Shown here: piece after piece, positions 16,450-24,932 of the stretch
Layout of the letters: the number at the start of each line of letters is the position of its first letter
Numbering within the stretch: the stretch's first letter is position 1
Source of the DNA: Flavobacterium inviolabile
GTDB taxonomy: Bacteria; Bacteroidota; Bacteroidia; Flavobacteriales; Flavobacteriaceae
Direction: 5' to 3'
DNA: 64,000 nucleotides
NCBI RefSeq assembly: GCF_013389455.1
Contig: NZ_CP058278.1
Location: 3,844,001 to 3,908,000 of the forward strand
Position numbers and translations under genes: made by a program
The notes under the pieces: generated by a model
Told to the model about the DNA's origin: nothing
What the model saw: the letters and a program-made list of their open reading frames with translations, nothing else
Databases searched by the model: none

Positions 16450-18276
16450 ATGACTTACTTTAAACAAATATTCCGCTTTGCGATTCCGTACTTAAAATAT
16501 GCGTACCTGAATATTTTATTCAACGTACTGTATGCCTTATTCAGTACTGTTTCGTTTATGGCATTAATTCCAATGTTATCGGTTTTATTCGGTGAAACCA
16601 AAAAAGTTACCGAAATACCGCAATACACCGGAATTGAAAACATTAAAGCGTACGCAGAAAATTATTTTAATTATTTCGTCACCACCACCTCCGAAGCCAA
16701 AGGTCTGGATTATACACTGGGTGTACTGGTGGTGATCATTATCTCGATTTTCTTACTTAAAAACCTGTTCAATTATATGGCACTTTTTTTCGCAACCTTC
16801 CTTCGAAACGGAATGCTGCGCGATTTAAGAAATGCCATGTATAAAAAAGCAGTGGAACTGCCGTTATCGTTTTTTTCAGAAAAAAGAAAAGGCGACACCA
16901 TATCCCGAATCACCTGGGACGTGGCGGAAGTACAGGGTTCCTATTTATCCATCCTGGAATTAATTATCAAGGAGCCGCTAACGATTATCTTCACAATTGT
17001 TGCCATGCTGGTGATCAGCGTTAAGCTAACCATTTTTGTCTTTATTTTTATTCCGGTATCGGGTTTTATCATCTCTCTGATCGGAAAGCGTTTAAAAAAG
17101 CAGTCCTCTGTAGCCCAGCAGGAACAGGGTTTCTTTCTTTCCATTATTGAAGAGACCTTAGGCGGACTGAAAGTGATTAAAGGGTTTACAGCCGAAAGTT
17201 ATTTCAATAAAAAATTCAGTACTTCGACCGATCGTTATTTTGAACTTTCAAACAAAATCATGAACCGTCAGAATATGGCTTCCCCGGTGAGCGAATTCAT
17301 GGGAATCATGGTCATTGCGATTCTTTTATGGTTTGGCGGACACATGGTTTTAGTAGAAAAAACGTTATTAGGCGCGCAATTCATCGCCTATATGGGACTT
17401 GCCTACAACATTTTAACGCCTGCCAAAGCGATTTCCAAAGCTTCTTACGATATTAAAAGAGGGAATGCTGCTGCAGAACGTGTGCTTGAAATTTTAGAAC
17501 AGGAAAATCCTATTGAAAATAACGCCAAAGCGATTAAGAAAGATACCTTTGAAGACAAAATAAGCATACAGAACATCAACTTCCGCTATGAAGAGGAGAA
17601 TGTACTGAAAAACTTTTCCCTTGAAGTGCCGAAAGGAAAAACCATTGCTTTGGTTGGACAGTCGGGAAGCGGAAAAAGTACTATTGCCAATTTGCTGACG
17701 CGTTTTTATGACGTACAGGAAGGTTCTGTAAAAATTGACAATATCAATATTAAGGATTACGACCTGCATTCGCTGCGCGGTTTGATGGGACTGGTAACCC
17801 AGGACAGTATCTTGTTTAACGATACCATTAAAAACAACATCCTGTTAGGAAAACTGGACGCTACCGATGATGAAATCATTGCCGCTTTAAAGATTGCCAA
17901 CGCTTATGAATTTGTAAAAGATCTTCCTAACGGTATCGAAACCAATATCGGGGACAGCGGTAACAAATTATCCGGCGGACAGAAACAGCGTTTATCTATT
18001 GCCAGAGCCGTATTGAAAAATCCTCCGATCATGATCCTGGATGAAGCGACTTCCGCATTGGATACCGAAAGCGAAAGACTGGTACAGCAGGCACTGGAAA
18101 ACATGATGCAGAACAGAACTTCGGTTGTTATTGCCCACCGTTTGTCTACGATTCAAAAAGCAGACATGATCGTGGTAATGCAAAAAGGAGAAATTGTAGA
18201 ACAAGGTACCCATGACTCGCTTTTAGCCTTAAACGGTACGTATTCCAAACTGGTTATGATGCAGTCCTTCGAATAA
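16450..18276 (+). CDS. ABC exporter, fused permease and ATPase (MsbA-like)
   Basis: The 608-residue half-transporter has an N-terminal six-helix membrane domain (about residues 15-330) and a C-terminal ATPase. The ATPase shows Walker A (LVGQSGSGKST), Q-loop (LVTQDSILF), signature (LSGGQKQR), Walker B (IMILDEATSAL) and H-loop (VIAHRLST). It should work as a homodimer that flips lipids or exports drugs or glycolipids. In this operon, with a polyprenyl-sugar glycosyltransferase and a mutase, flipping of a lipid or lipid-linked sugar is a reasonable guess. MsbA-type annotation is usual for this flavobacterial protein. Confidence 0.94.
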   Translation: MTYFKQIFRFAIPYLKYAYLNILFNVLYALFSTVSFMALIPMLSVLFGETKKVTEIPQYTGIENIKAYAENYFNYFVTTTSEAKGLDYTLGVLVVIIISIFLLKNLFNYMALFFATFLRNGMLRDLRNAMYKKAVELPLSFFSEKRKGDTISRITWDVAEVQGSYLSILELIIKEPLTIIFTIVAMLVISVKLTIFVFIFIPVSGFIISLIGKRLKKQSSVAQQEQGFFLSIIEETLGGLKVIKGFTAESYFNKKFSTSTDRYFELSNKIMNRQNMASPVSEFMGIMVIAILLWFGGHMVLVEKTLLGAQFIAYMGLAYNILTPAKAISKASYDIKRGNAAAERVLEILEQENPIENNAKAIKKDTFEDKISIQNINFRYEEENVLKNFSLEVPKGKTIALVGQSGSGKSTIANLLTRFYDVQEGSVKIDNINIKDYDLHSLRGLMGLVTQDSILFNDTIKNNILLGKLDATDDEIIAALKIANAYEFVKDLPNGIETNIGDSGNKLSGGQKQRLSIARAVLKNPPIMILDEATSALDTESERLVQQALENMMQNRTSVVIAHRLSTIQKADMIVVMQKGEIVEQGTHDSLLALNGTYSKLVMMQSFE

Positions 18277-18286
18277 AACATTTTTA

Positions 18287-18991
18287 ATGTACAGAAACGC
18301 TCCGAACATAACGCTTCCTGAAGATCCGGATACTATTATCTGGAAATATCTGGACTTGTCGAAATTTCTGGATTTACTACTGTATCAAAAAATGTTTATG
18401 TCGCGTTCCGATAAGTTTGAAGATCAGTATGAAGGTACTTTTAGTGAACCGACTTTTGAAGAGATTAAAAAAATAGCAGAAAACAATCCTAAATTTCTGC
18501 AATACTATAAGTCACATCGTGAAAATGTCGTTATCAGCAGTTGGCACACCAACGAATACGAATCTTTCGCGATGTGGCAAATTTTTACCAAAAACAACGA
18601 AGGTTTAGCCATCCAGTCTACCATCGGCAGGCTTAAAGAAGCGCTGGCTCCGGAAAAGCATTTTGAGCAGTATATTGGCGAGGTGAATTATATTGACTAT
18701 AAAAAGGAGTACATTCCTTTTGACGATGCTTTCTTCCCTTTTTTGTTTAAAAGAAAAAGTTTTCAGTATGAAAAGGAAATCCGGATCATTTCGGATCTTA
18801 CCTCCCAAAAAATGTCCATTAATGAAGGTTTAAAGATAAATGTAAACATCAACACCCTGATTGAAAAGGTTTACATTCATCCTAAATCGGAAAACTGGTA
18901 TAAGAAACTGGTAATCGAACTGGTTACCAAACTCGGTTATGATTATATTACGATTGAAAAATCGGATCTGGAAAGCGATATCCTGATTTAG
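18287..18991 (+). CDS. DUF2971-family protein
   Basis: The 234-residue cytoplasmic protein carries the DUF2971 pattern: an early KYLDLSKFLDLLLYQKMFMS, then RSDKFEDQYEG, WHTNEYESFAMWQIF, and NEGLAIQSTIGRL. The later RKSFQYEKEIRII is also typical. The biochemical role of the family is unknown. It starts 10 bases after the ABC exporter stop codon and is the last gene of the operon. It then converges on the lipoprotein gene with only 3 bases between stop codons, and I see no clear terminator in that gap. Confidence 0.85.
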   Translation: MYRNAPNITLPEDPDTIIWKYLDLSKFLDLLLYQKMFMSRSDKFEDQYEGTFSEPTFEEIKKIAENNPKFLQYYKSHRENVVISSWHTNEYESFAMWQIFTKNNEGLAIQSTIGRLKEALAPEKHFEQYIGEVNYIDYKKEYIPFDDAFFPFLFKRKSFQYEKEIRIISDLTSQKMSINEGLKINVNINTLIEKVYIHPKSENWYKKLVIELVTKLGYDYITIEKSDLESDILI

Positions 18992-18994
18992 GTT

Positions 18995-19717
18995 TTATAT
19001 CGGCATATACTCTTCTACTTTCCACTCTTTATCCAACAGGTTTACATAAAAATAGTGTACGGTATCTTTTTTATCGAAAGCACCATTCTTATTGATATCC
19101 TCAATGGTTCTGAAATAAAGCCTGTTCTGAACTTCCACAATATTCCAGTCCAATAGTTCCTGTAAATCGTCAGACAGTTTGGTAAAGTTCGTTCCGTTAA
19201 TATTACTCACGTATAACGCTTTAATATCATTGGCATCTACTTTATTATCACGGTTCGTATCGGCATCTACCAACGAATAAACCAGGATCTGTTTTTTGGT
19301 TTTATCAGCGATTGTATTAAGATAAGTAGCGGTCTGAATCTGAATCGCCTTGTCCGTTAACGAATGCAGCGCGGTAGAGTCAATGTGCTGAAATTTTAGA
19401 TTCTGGAAATAACCGGTGATTTCAAAACGGTTGTAATTTGAAATCGCATAGCTCACCGAGTTGGTTTTACTGGAACCATAACTGCTGCTTGGTCCATCGT
19501 ATACACGGATATCGCCAATAGCATGGATCAGGTATTTGGTTCCCTCCATATAAATGGGCAAATCAGCTATCTTAATCTGAGAAGAATCCCTTTTCACCTG
19601 ACCGTTCACAGCACTTTTAGCTTCTTCATAAATTACTTTAGGTTTTTTGACTTCCTCTTTACAACTTATAAAAAGAAACGACAAAAGCAAAACGGCACAT
19701 GTTACAATCTTTTTCAT
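18995..19717 (-). CDS. Lipoprotein with two EF-hand-like calcium loops
   Basis: The 240-residue protein has a lipoprotein signal (MKKIVTCAVLLLSFLFISC, Cys19). I do not recognise the family. In the second half are two stretches shaped like EF-hand or dockerin loops: DADTNRDNKVDANDI and DINKNGAFDKKD, each with Asp/Asn at the alternating ligand positions. They suggest calcium-dependent folding or binding at the cell surface or in the periplasm. It begins 48 bases after the TonB-dependent receptor start region would be read on the minus strand (the receptor ends at 19765), so the two may share a transcript. Calcium binding is inferred from the motif only. Confidence 0.75.
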   Translation of the reverse strand: MKKIVTCAVLLLSFLFISCKEEVKKPKVIYEEAKSAVNGQVKRDSSQIKIADLPIYMEGTKYLIHAIGDIRVYDGPSSSYGSSKTNSVSYAISNYNRFEITGYFQNLKFQHIDSTALHSLTDKAIQIQTATYLNTIADKTKKQILVYSLVDADTNRDNKVDANDIKALYVSNINGTNFTKLSDDLQELLDWNIVEVQNRLYFRTIEDINKNGAFDKKDTVHYFYVNLLDKEWKVEEYMPI

Positions 19718-19764
19718 CTTCTGAAATTAAATGGTCATTCAAATATAAAACTTTTAAGCTGGAA

Positions 19765-22236
19765 CTACAATCTTACATTCAACTTTAAATTAAAAGTTCT
19801 TGTGGTCATATAATTCGGGATTCCGTACTGGCTTTTTGTATAAACATCGCGAACCCAGGTATTGGTAATCGCATTCTGATTATTGAACAGGTTAAAGATT
19901 TCAAAGCCCAGTGTAAACTCTTTAAATGGTTTTAGCCAGGTTTTAGCCGATTTTATATTTGCATCTTTAAATACATACGAAAAACCGGCATCTGCTCTTC
20001 TATAGTCTTTTAAACGCAGCTGGTAGTCATACGGATCGGCATAGGCAGGAGAACCGCCCGGAAGTCCGGTATTGTAAATCATATTCAGGTACATTTTCAG
20101 GTTCGGAATCGTAGGCATATAATCCTGGAAAAGCAATCCGAATTTTAAACGCTGGTCGGTTGGACGGGCAATATACCCTTTTCCATCCTGATTTTCTTCT
20201 GTTTTCAGGTATCCGAAACTGAACCAGGATTCCGTTCCCGGAACAAACTCGCCATTCAGTCGGAAATCGGCTCCATACACATAGGCTGTCGCGTCATTAT
20301 TAGCACTGTAACGAATCCGCACATTATCAATGGTATAGGTATTCACATCTGTCAGATTCTTATAATAGGCTTCCGAAACCAGCTTAAACGGTCTTCCCCA
20401 CATTTTAAAACTGTAGTCGTTACTCAACACGATATGTACGGACTGCTGCGCTTTCACATTGGGCTGTACCACACCGTTAGCATCCCGCAATTCCCTGTAG
20501 AAAGGCGGCTGATGGTATAATCCTCCCGATAAACGGAAAAGCATGTCCATATCCCAATCCGGTTTTATGGCAAACTGTGCGCGCGGGCTAATTACAAACT
20601 GGCTGTCACCATCGGTAATATTATCACCGGAAACCTGCCACTGATGTGCTCTCACTCCGGCATTCACCCAAAACTGGCTGCTTCCCATTTCGCCACGGTA
20701 ATTCCATTGGGCATACCCTGAAAAACGGTTGATCTTCACAAAGTTTGTCGCTCTGATGTTCTGATAAGGCGCTAACGGCCCGGTATAAGGTGTGTATGGC
20801 TGGTCGTGCGGAATACCCAAAATAGGCGCCGGCAATGAAAAACCTGCCGAATCGATCGCTTCCCACTCCACTATTCTGTCCCGGATATCTTCACGGGTAT
20901 ATTTAAGCCCCCATTCTACCTGGTGGTCACTTTCTTTAGGAGCGTGAAAACCTTTTACTTCTGCATTTACAATTAATGCATCCAGATCGTTTCTGGCATG
21001 GCTCAGCTGCGAACCGACACCACGGGAATACACCACATCGCCAAAAGTATCCGAACCAATGTTACTGTCCACTTCTCCCAGAGCATATTGTGCCTGTATA
21101 TCAAAATGTTCCTGTTCCTGTGTGTGGTAGGTTGAACCGATAAATTTCAGTTTGAATTCATCACTCACCTGATAAACCGATTTGATAGCGCCGAAAAGGG
21201 TCAGATAACGGTCCTTCTCCTGTCCGTCATAAAAAACCTGCAAGGCTATAGGATTATCTATTGTTCCAAAGTTCGTCTGACGTGAGATCGGCTGATAGTT
21301 GTAACGGTTTTGCGATATATTTCCCAAGAAACTCCATTGCCATTTTGTAGAGGCATCGAAATTAACCAAAGTCTGAACGTCCACAAAGGTAGGCCGGAAG
21401 TTTGTTTCCGTTTCCTGGCTTTTTACCAGCAGGCTGTTGTCGCGGTAACGCACTCCTGTAATACTGCTCCATTTCTGGTTTTTGGAAACCATATCTACTG
21501 TGGCACTTCCGCCTAAAAGGCTGGCATCCAAAGCCGCCTGGAATTTCGTTGGTCTTCTGTAGGTAATATCTAAAACAGACGATAATTTATCGCCGTATTT
21601 TGCCTGGAAACCTCCGGCAGAGAAATCCACATTTTGTACCATCTCGGTATTGGTAAAACTCAATCCTTCCTGTTGTCCGGAACGGATCAAAAACGGACGG
21701 TATACTTCAATTTCATTTACATAAACCAGGTTCTCATCGTAGTTCCCGCCGCGAACCGCATACTGGGTACTCAGTTCATTGTTCGAATAGACGCCGGGTA
21801 ATGTTTTCAGGATGTTTTCAATTCCGGCATTAGCCCCCGGTATGGTTCGTATTACTTCCGGTGTAATTACCGTTATCCCTTCTACTCTTTTTCGTCCGCC
21901 ACCGGTAACAATCACTTCTCCCAATTGTTCCTGACGCTGATTTAAAACCACATTGAGTTCATAATCTTCGTTGGGTTTCAATTCGATAACCGTTGTCGCC
22001 TTTTTATAGCTCACATGCGAAATTTCTATTGTTATTTTCTGATGTGCGGGTATCGTTATCTGAAAAAAACCGTTGGCATTCGATTGTGAAGAGGCAGATC
22101 CGGCTTTTATAGTTGCTTTTTCAATAGGCTTATTGTTTTCATCTAAAAGAATTCCTTTTACACGTCCCGTTTGTGAATAGGAGGCATAACCAATAAAAAA
22201 AACACAGATAACAAGGAAATTAATTATTTTTCTCAA
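19765..22236 (-). CDS. TonB-dependent outer-membrane receptor with CarboxypepD_reg-like N-terminus
   Basis: The 823-residue receptor has a signal peptide (about 1-21). A carboxypeptidase-regulatory-like beta-sandwich follows (GRVKGILLDENNKPIEKATI, about 23-100), then a plug (about 105-220, GANAGIENILKTLPGVYSNNELSTQYAVRGGNYDENLVYV) and a barrel ending NLKLNVRL. It should import a large substrate with TonB energy; no SusD partner is seen next to it, so it is not a classic SusCD pair. Translation starts at TTG 22236, since the signal peptide begins there and there is no nearby ATG. The start overlaps the upstream M23 peptidase gene by 17 bases. Confidence 0.93.
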   Translation of the reverse strand: MRKIINFLVICVFFIGYASYSQTGRVKGILLDENNKPIEKATIKAGSASSQSNANGFFQITIPAHQKITIEISHVSYKKATTVIELKPNEDYELNVVLNQRQEQLGEVIVTGGGRKRVEGITVITPEVIRTIPGANAGIENILKTLPGVYSNNELSTQYAVRGGNYDENLVYVNEIEVYRPFLIRSGQQEGLSFTNTEMVQNVDFSAGGFQAKYGDKLSSVLDITYRRPTKFQAALDASLLGGSATVDMVSKNQKWSSITGVRYRDNSLLVKSQETETNFRPTFVDVQTLVNFDASTKWQWSFLGNISQNRYNYQPISRQTNFGTIDNPIALQVFYDGQEKDRYLTLFGAIKSVYQVSDEFKLKFIGSTYHTQEQEHFDIQAQYALGEVDSNIGSDTFGDVVYSRGVGSQLSHARNDLDALIVNAEVKGFHAPKESDHQVEWGLKYTREDIRDRIVEWEAIDSAGFSLPAPILGIPHDQPYTPYTGPLAPYQNIRATNFVKINRFSGYAQWNYRGEMGSSQFWVNAGVRAHQWQVSGDNITDGDSQFVISPRAQFAIKPDWDMDMLFRLSGGLYHQPPFYRELRDANGVVQPNVKAQQSVHIVLSNDYSFKMWGRPFKLVSEAYYKNLTDVNTYTIDNVRIRYSANNDATAYVYGADFRLNGEFVPGTESWFSFGYLKTEENQDGKGYIARPTDQRLKFGLLFQDYMPTIPNLKMYLNMIYNTGLPGGSPAYADPYDYQLRLKDYRRADAGFSYVFKDANIKSAKTWLKPFKEFTLGFEIFNLFNNQNAITNTWVRDVYTKSQYGIPNYMTTRTFNLKLNVRL

Positions 22237-23938
22237 GTGGGGTAGTTTTTAAATTTCTAAAAAAATGAGTTTCAAAGGTAGTAGAATTTCCAATATTATC
22301 AGAAACAATAATTTTTAAATCATTCCGTCCTTCATCATAAATCATATCGCTTAAATCGTGTACTAACAATTTGGTTTTGTAATCATATTTCATCAGTATC
22401 CATTTACCGTTCAGGTAACCGTTGTATTCTTTTATACCCGACAAATCGTCCTGAATGTAAACACTAATCGTGTCCAGCTTATCAATTGTACTTCCTGTTG
22501 CGAAATTCGGTTTATAGATTCGCGGTCCGGCGGTATCCGTCATCAGAAGGAATTTACCCAGATCTTTTGTTTTTATCGAAAACAGGTTGCCTTTTCTGGT
22601 CGTTGTAAAATATTCCGCTTTGGCACCGTCCATCCGGGCAATAAATGTTTTTTTCTGATCCAGGTTGGGAATCCCGCTCACATCAAAGGTTATCGTAATA
22701 TTGTTATGCGCCGGCACCGTATCGTCATGCAGGTCAAGCACATTGTCTTTCACATCAAAGTTCAGGTAGAAATCATCGTAAAAGGCATTTGCCGGAATAA
22801 AAACGGAAATATTGTCCCTGGTGTAGTTATGGTCGTTACTGGCTTTAATAAAGTAAGGCGTTTTAACATCTTCCCTTAAATACTTTGCTTCCAGGCCGGA
22901 ATAGGCAATCGGAATGTTGATAATTGTTTTGTTGTTATTAAAATCGGACACTTCAATTCTATAGGTAAAATTGTCCCCGTCTTTAACGCTGATCTGTCCG
23001 TTTTTAGCATTTCCGCTAATAATCGAAAAAGGGTAACTGTTTTTGTAAAACAATTTCTGATAGCGCTGCTTGGTCCTTTTATACCTTTCGTAGTCGATGA
23101 AGTTATTGATATAGCGCGATTCGTCAAACGAAAAGGCATCAAACTGGTAACCGTACAGCCTGGCTCCGTTTAAAAAAGTTTCCACTTTATAAACTCCGTT
23201 TTTACTGTAGTTGTTATCTGAAGTATCGTAAGCATCCAGCGCAAAAGCAATGTCGCCTTTGGCAGCAATTTTACCGGCAAGATAGGTTCCGTCTTTTTGC
23301 AGCGAAAGCGCAACGACTATCGGACGCTGCGAAGCGTTAACCACGGCATCATCGCTAACCGAATAGGCCACGATACCGTTTACGGATGGTGCTTTGGTAT
23401 CGACCAGCTCCTGATTTAACCCGAACAAAAGCGGATTCAGTGTTTTTTCTGTTTTGGTATCCCGGTATTCAAAATGCAGGTGCGGCCCGCCGGAACCTCC
23501 GGTATTTCCGGAAAAAGCGACCAGATCGCCTTTAACAACCGGTAATTCGGCTGCTGTGGGGAAAAATTCCACTTCAAATTTTTTCTGGGTGTATTGTTTC
23601 TTTTTTACATATTCCCTGATCTTGCCTTCGTAGGCCGATAGATGCCCGTAAACGGTAGTAAACCCGTTCGGATGGGTAATGTAAAGTGCGTGGCCGTAGC
23701 CAAATGTAGAAACTTTTATCCGGGAAATATAGCCGTCTGCCACTGCAAAAACGGGCAATCCGATGCGCTGCTGTGTTTTATAATCCAATCCGGAATGAAA
23801 GTGATTGCCTCTTAATTCTCCAAAAGTACCGGAAGAAAACAACGGAATGTTCATCGGCGATCTGAAATAATCTTTCGGATATTGATTCTGGCTAAAGCAA
23901 CATAAAAAGGGGAACAGTAAAAATAACAGCAGTCTCAT
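22220..23938 (-). CDS. M23-family (LytM) metallopeptidase, secreted
   Basis: The 572-residue protein has a signal peptide (MRLLLFLLFPFLCCFS). The LytM domain lies near the N-terminus at about 40-155, with zinc ligands in HFHSGLDYKT, the catalytic region HPNGFTTVYGHL and the HLHFEYRD motif (HxH). This order matches active M23 endopeptidases that cut peptidoglycan cross-bridges. The remaining 400 residues are beta-rich with repeated sandwich-like strands and no recognised domain; they may bind the envelope. The TonB-dependent receptor gene starts within its last codons, so expression is probably coupled. Confidence 0.92.
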   Translation of the reverse strand: MRLLLFLLFPFLCCFSQNQYPKDYFRSPMNIPLFSSGTFGELRGNHFHSGLDYKTQQRIGLPVFAVADGYISRIKVSTFGYGHALYITHPNGFTTVYGHLSAYEGKIREYVKKKQYTQKKFEVEFFPTAAELPVVKGDLVAFSGNTGGSGGPHLHFEYRDTKTEKTLNPLLFGLNQELVDTKAPSVNGIVAYSVSDDAVVNASQRPIVVALSLQKDGTYLAGKIAAKGDIAFALDAYDTSDNNYSKNGVYKVETFLNGARLYGYQFDAFSFDESRYINNFIDYERYKRTKQRYQKLFYKNSYPFSIISGNAKNGQISVKDGDNFTYRIEVSDFNNNKTIINIPIAYSGLEAKYLREDVKTPYFIKASNDHNYTRDNISVFIPANAFYDDFYLNFDVKDNVLDLHDDTVPAHNNITITFDVSGIPNLDQKKTFIARMDGAKAEYFTTTRKGNLFSIKTKDLGKFLLMTDTAGPRIYKPNFATGSTIDKLDTISVYIQDDLSGIKEYNGYLNGKWILMKYDYKTKLLVHDLSDMIYDEGRNDLKIIVSDNIGNSTTFETHFFRNLKTTPLEKNN

Positions 23939-24069
23939 AACTCGAATTTAGGCTAATATAATAAAAAACAAATATAAAACAATTCGAAAATACCGCAAAA
24001 ACTTAACTAACTATAAAACAATTTATTATCAAAACCCGCTAAAGTTTTTCGTTTTTTTTAGTAAAACTA

Positions 24070-24100
24070 TTGGGTTTTTTCATCAGGAATACTAACTTTG
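24070..24100 (+). promoter_or_regulatory. Promoter for the coiled-coil/zapA/6S RNA region
   Basis: A TTG (24070-24072) and TAACTTTG (24093-24100) are 20 bases apart, a good Bacteroidota match. The first start codon is 29 bases downstream of the box. Confidence 0.7.
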
Positions 24101-24128
24101 TAAAATCATATAATGAAATTAGTCTGCA

Positions 24129-24419
24129 ATGAATGGATTGTCGGAAATTATTGATTCTCTTGAATATAAATTTTCCAAGCTTATCGTTAAAATCGAAGGG
24201 CTGGAAAAATTAAACCAGGAGTTACGCAATGAAATATCGAAATCAACAGCGCTAATCAATCGCCAGAAAGAAGAAATTACCGTATTAAAAGAACAATACG
24301 ACAATTTAAAAATGGTGAATTCATTATTGGGCAGTGAAGAAAATAAACGAGAAACGAAACTCAAAATAAATTCATTAATACGCGAAATTGATTATTGTAT
24401 AGCACAACTTTCTGATTAG
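24129..24419 (+). CDS. Small coiled-coil protein upstream of zapA
   Basis: The 96-residue protein is almost entirely a coiled coil (SLEYKFSKLIVKIEGLEKLN, then LINRQKEEITVLKEQYDNL), with no signal peptide or enzyme motif. It lies eight bases upstream of zapA on the same strand. In flavobacteria this position is usually held by a small helical protein. A role in Z-ring organisation, similar to ZapB, is plausible from the neighbourhood but cannot be shown by sequence. It starts at ATG 24129, the only in-frame start before the coiled coil. Confidence 0.75.
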   Translation: MNGLSEIIDSLEYKFSKLIVKIEGLEKLNQELRNEISKSTALINRQKEEITVLKEQYDNLKMVNSLLGSEENKRETKLKINSLIREIDYCIAQLSD

Positions 24420-24427
24420 AAAGCCTT

Positions 24428-24721
24428 ATGGATGACAAGCTAAAAATAAAAATATCAATTGCAGACAGGGTATATCCGCTAACAGTAGATTATGCCCAGG
24501 AAGAAGGACTCAGAAGTGCTTCCCGCAAGATAGATACAATGATCAAGCAATTTGAAGAAAACTATGCCGTGCGCGATAAACAGGACGTTTTAGCCATGTG
24601 TGCCTTACAATTTGCTTCGCAGGTAGAACAAAAACAGATTGACAAATCAGTTGATTTTCAGGAAGCTTTTGAACGCCTAAAAAACATGAATGACAAATTG
24701 GATTCGATTCTGTCTAAATAA
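24428..24721 (+). CDS. zapA: Cell division protein ZapA
   Basis: ZapA binds FtsZ and cross-links its filaments in the Z ring. The 97-residue protein has the family N-terminal region KIKISIADRVYPLTVDYAQEEGLRSASRKIDTMIKQF. A helix for dimerisation or tetramerisation follows (DKQDVLAMCALQFASQVEQKQ). Length and pattern are typical. The gene is followed directly by the 6S RNA, an arrangement also known from zapA-ssrS of gammaproteobacteria. It is transcribed with the preceding coiled-coil gene. Confidence 0.92.
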   Translation: MDDKLKIKISIADRVYPLTVDYAQEEGLRSASRKIDTMIKQFEENYAVRDKQDVLAMCALQFASQVEQKQIDKSVDFQEAFERLKNMNDKLDSILSK

Positions 24722-24744
24722 ATCACGTTCTTTAAAATAGATTA

Positions 24745-24911
24745 AGATACTGCCTACATTAGTACCTATTTGATAAACTCAACACTAACAAATTAAAATG
24801 GGTGAATCATCGTTTCTAAAGCAAGCTGTCCAGAACAGATCCTTGAACAACGAGTTAACTCAAAACTTGTCTTTACGAGTTTATGCAATAACCCTAATGT
24901 AGGCTTTTTTT
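24745..24911 (+). ncRNA. ssrS: 6S RNA (6S-Flavo type), regulator of RNA polymerase
   Basis: The interval between zapA and rny holds an RNA-like element, not a protein gene. A perfect 11-bp closing stem pairs 24752-24762 (GCCTACATTAG) with 24894-24904 (CTAATGTAGGC), enclosing about 131 bases. A T-run follows at once at 24905-24911. Position after zapA, size (about 160 nt) and the long closing stem fit 6S RNA, which mimics an open promoter and holds the sigma-70-type holoenzyme. The exact 5' end is approximate. An Infernal search with RF01685 would confirm. Confidence 0.8.
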
Positions 24912-24932
24912 ATATATAATTTTCAACATACT

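Noticed and set aside
19765..22236. A SusC/SusD-type nutrient locus
   Set aside because: No SusD-like lipoprotein gene is adjacent; the neighbouring lipoprotein with EF-hand-like loops does not resemble SusD.
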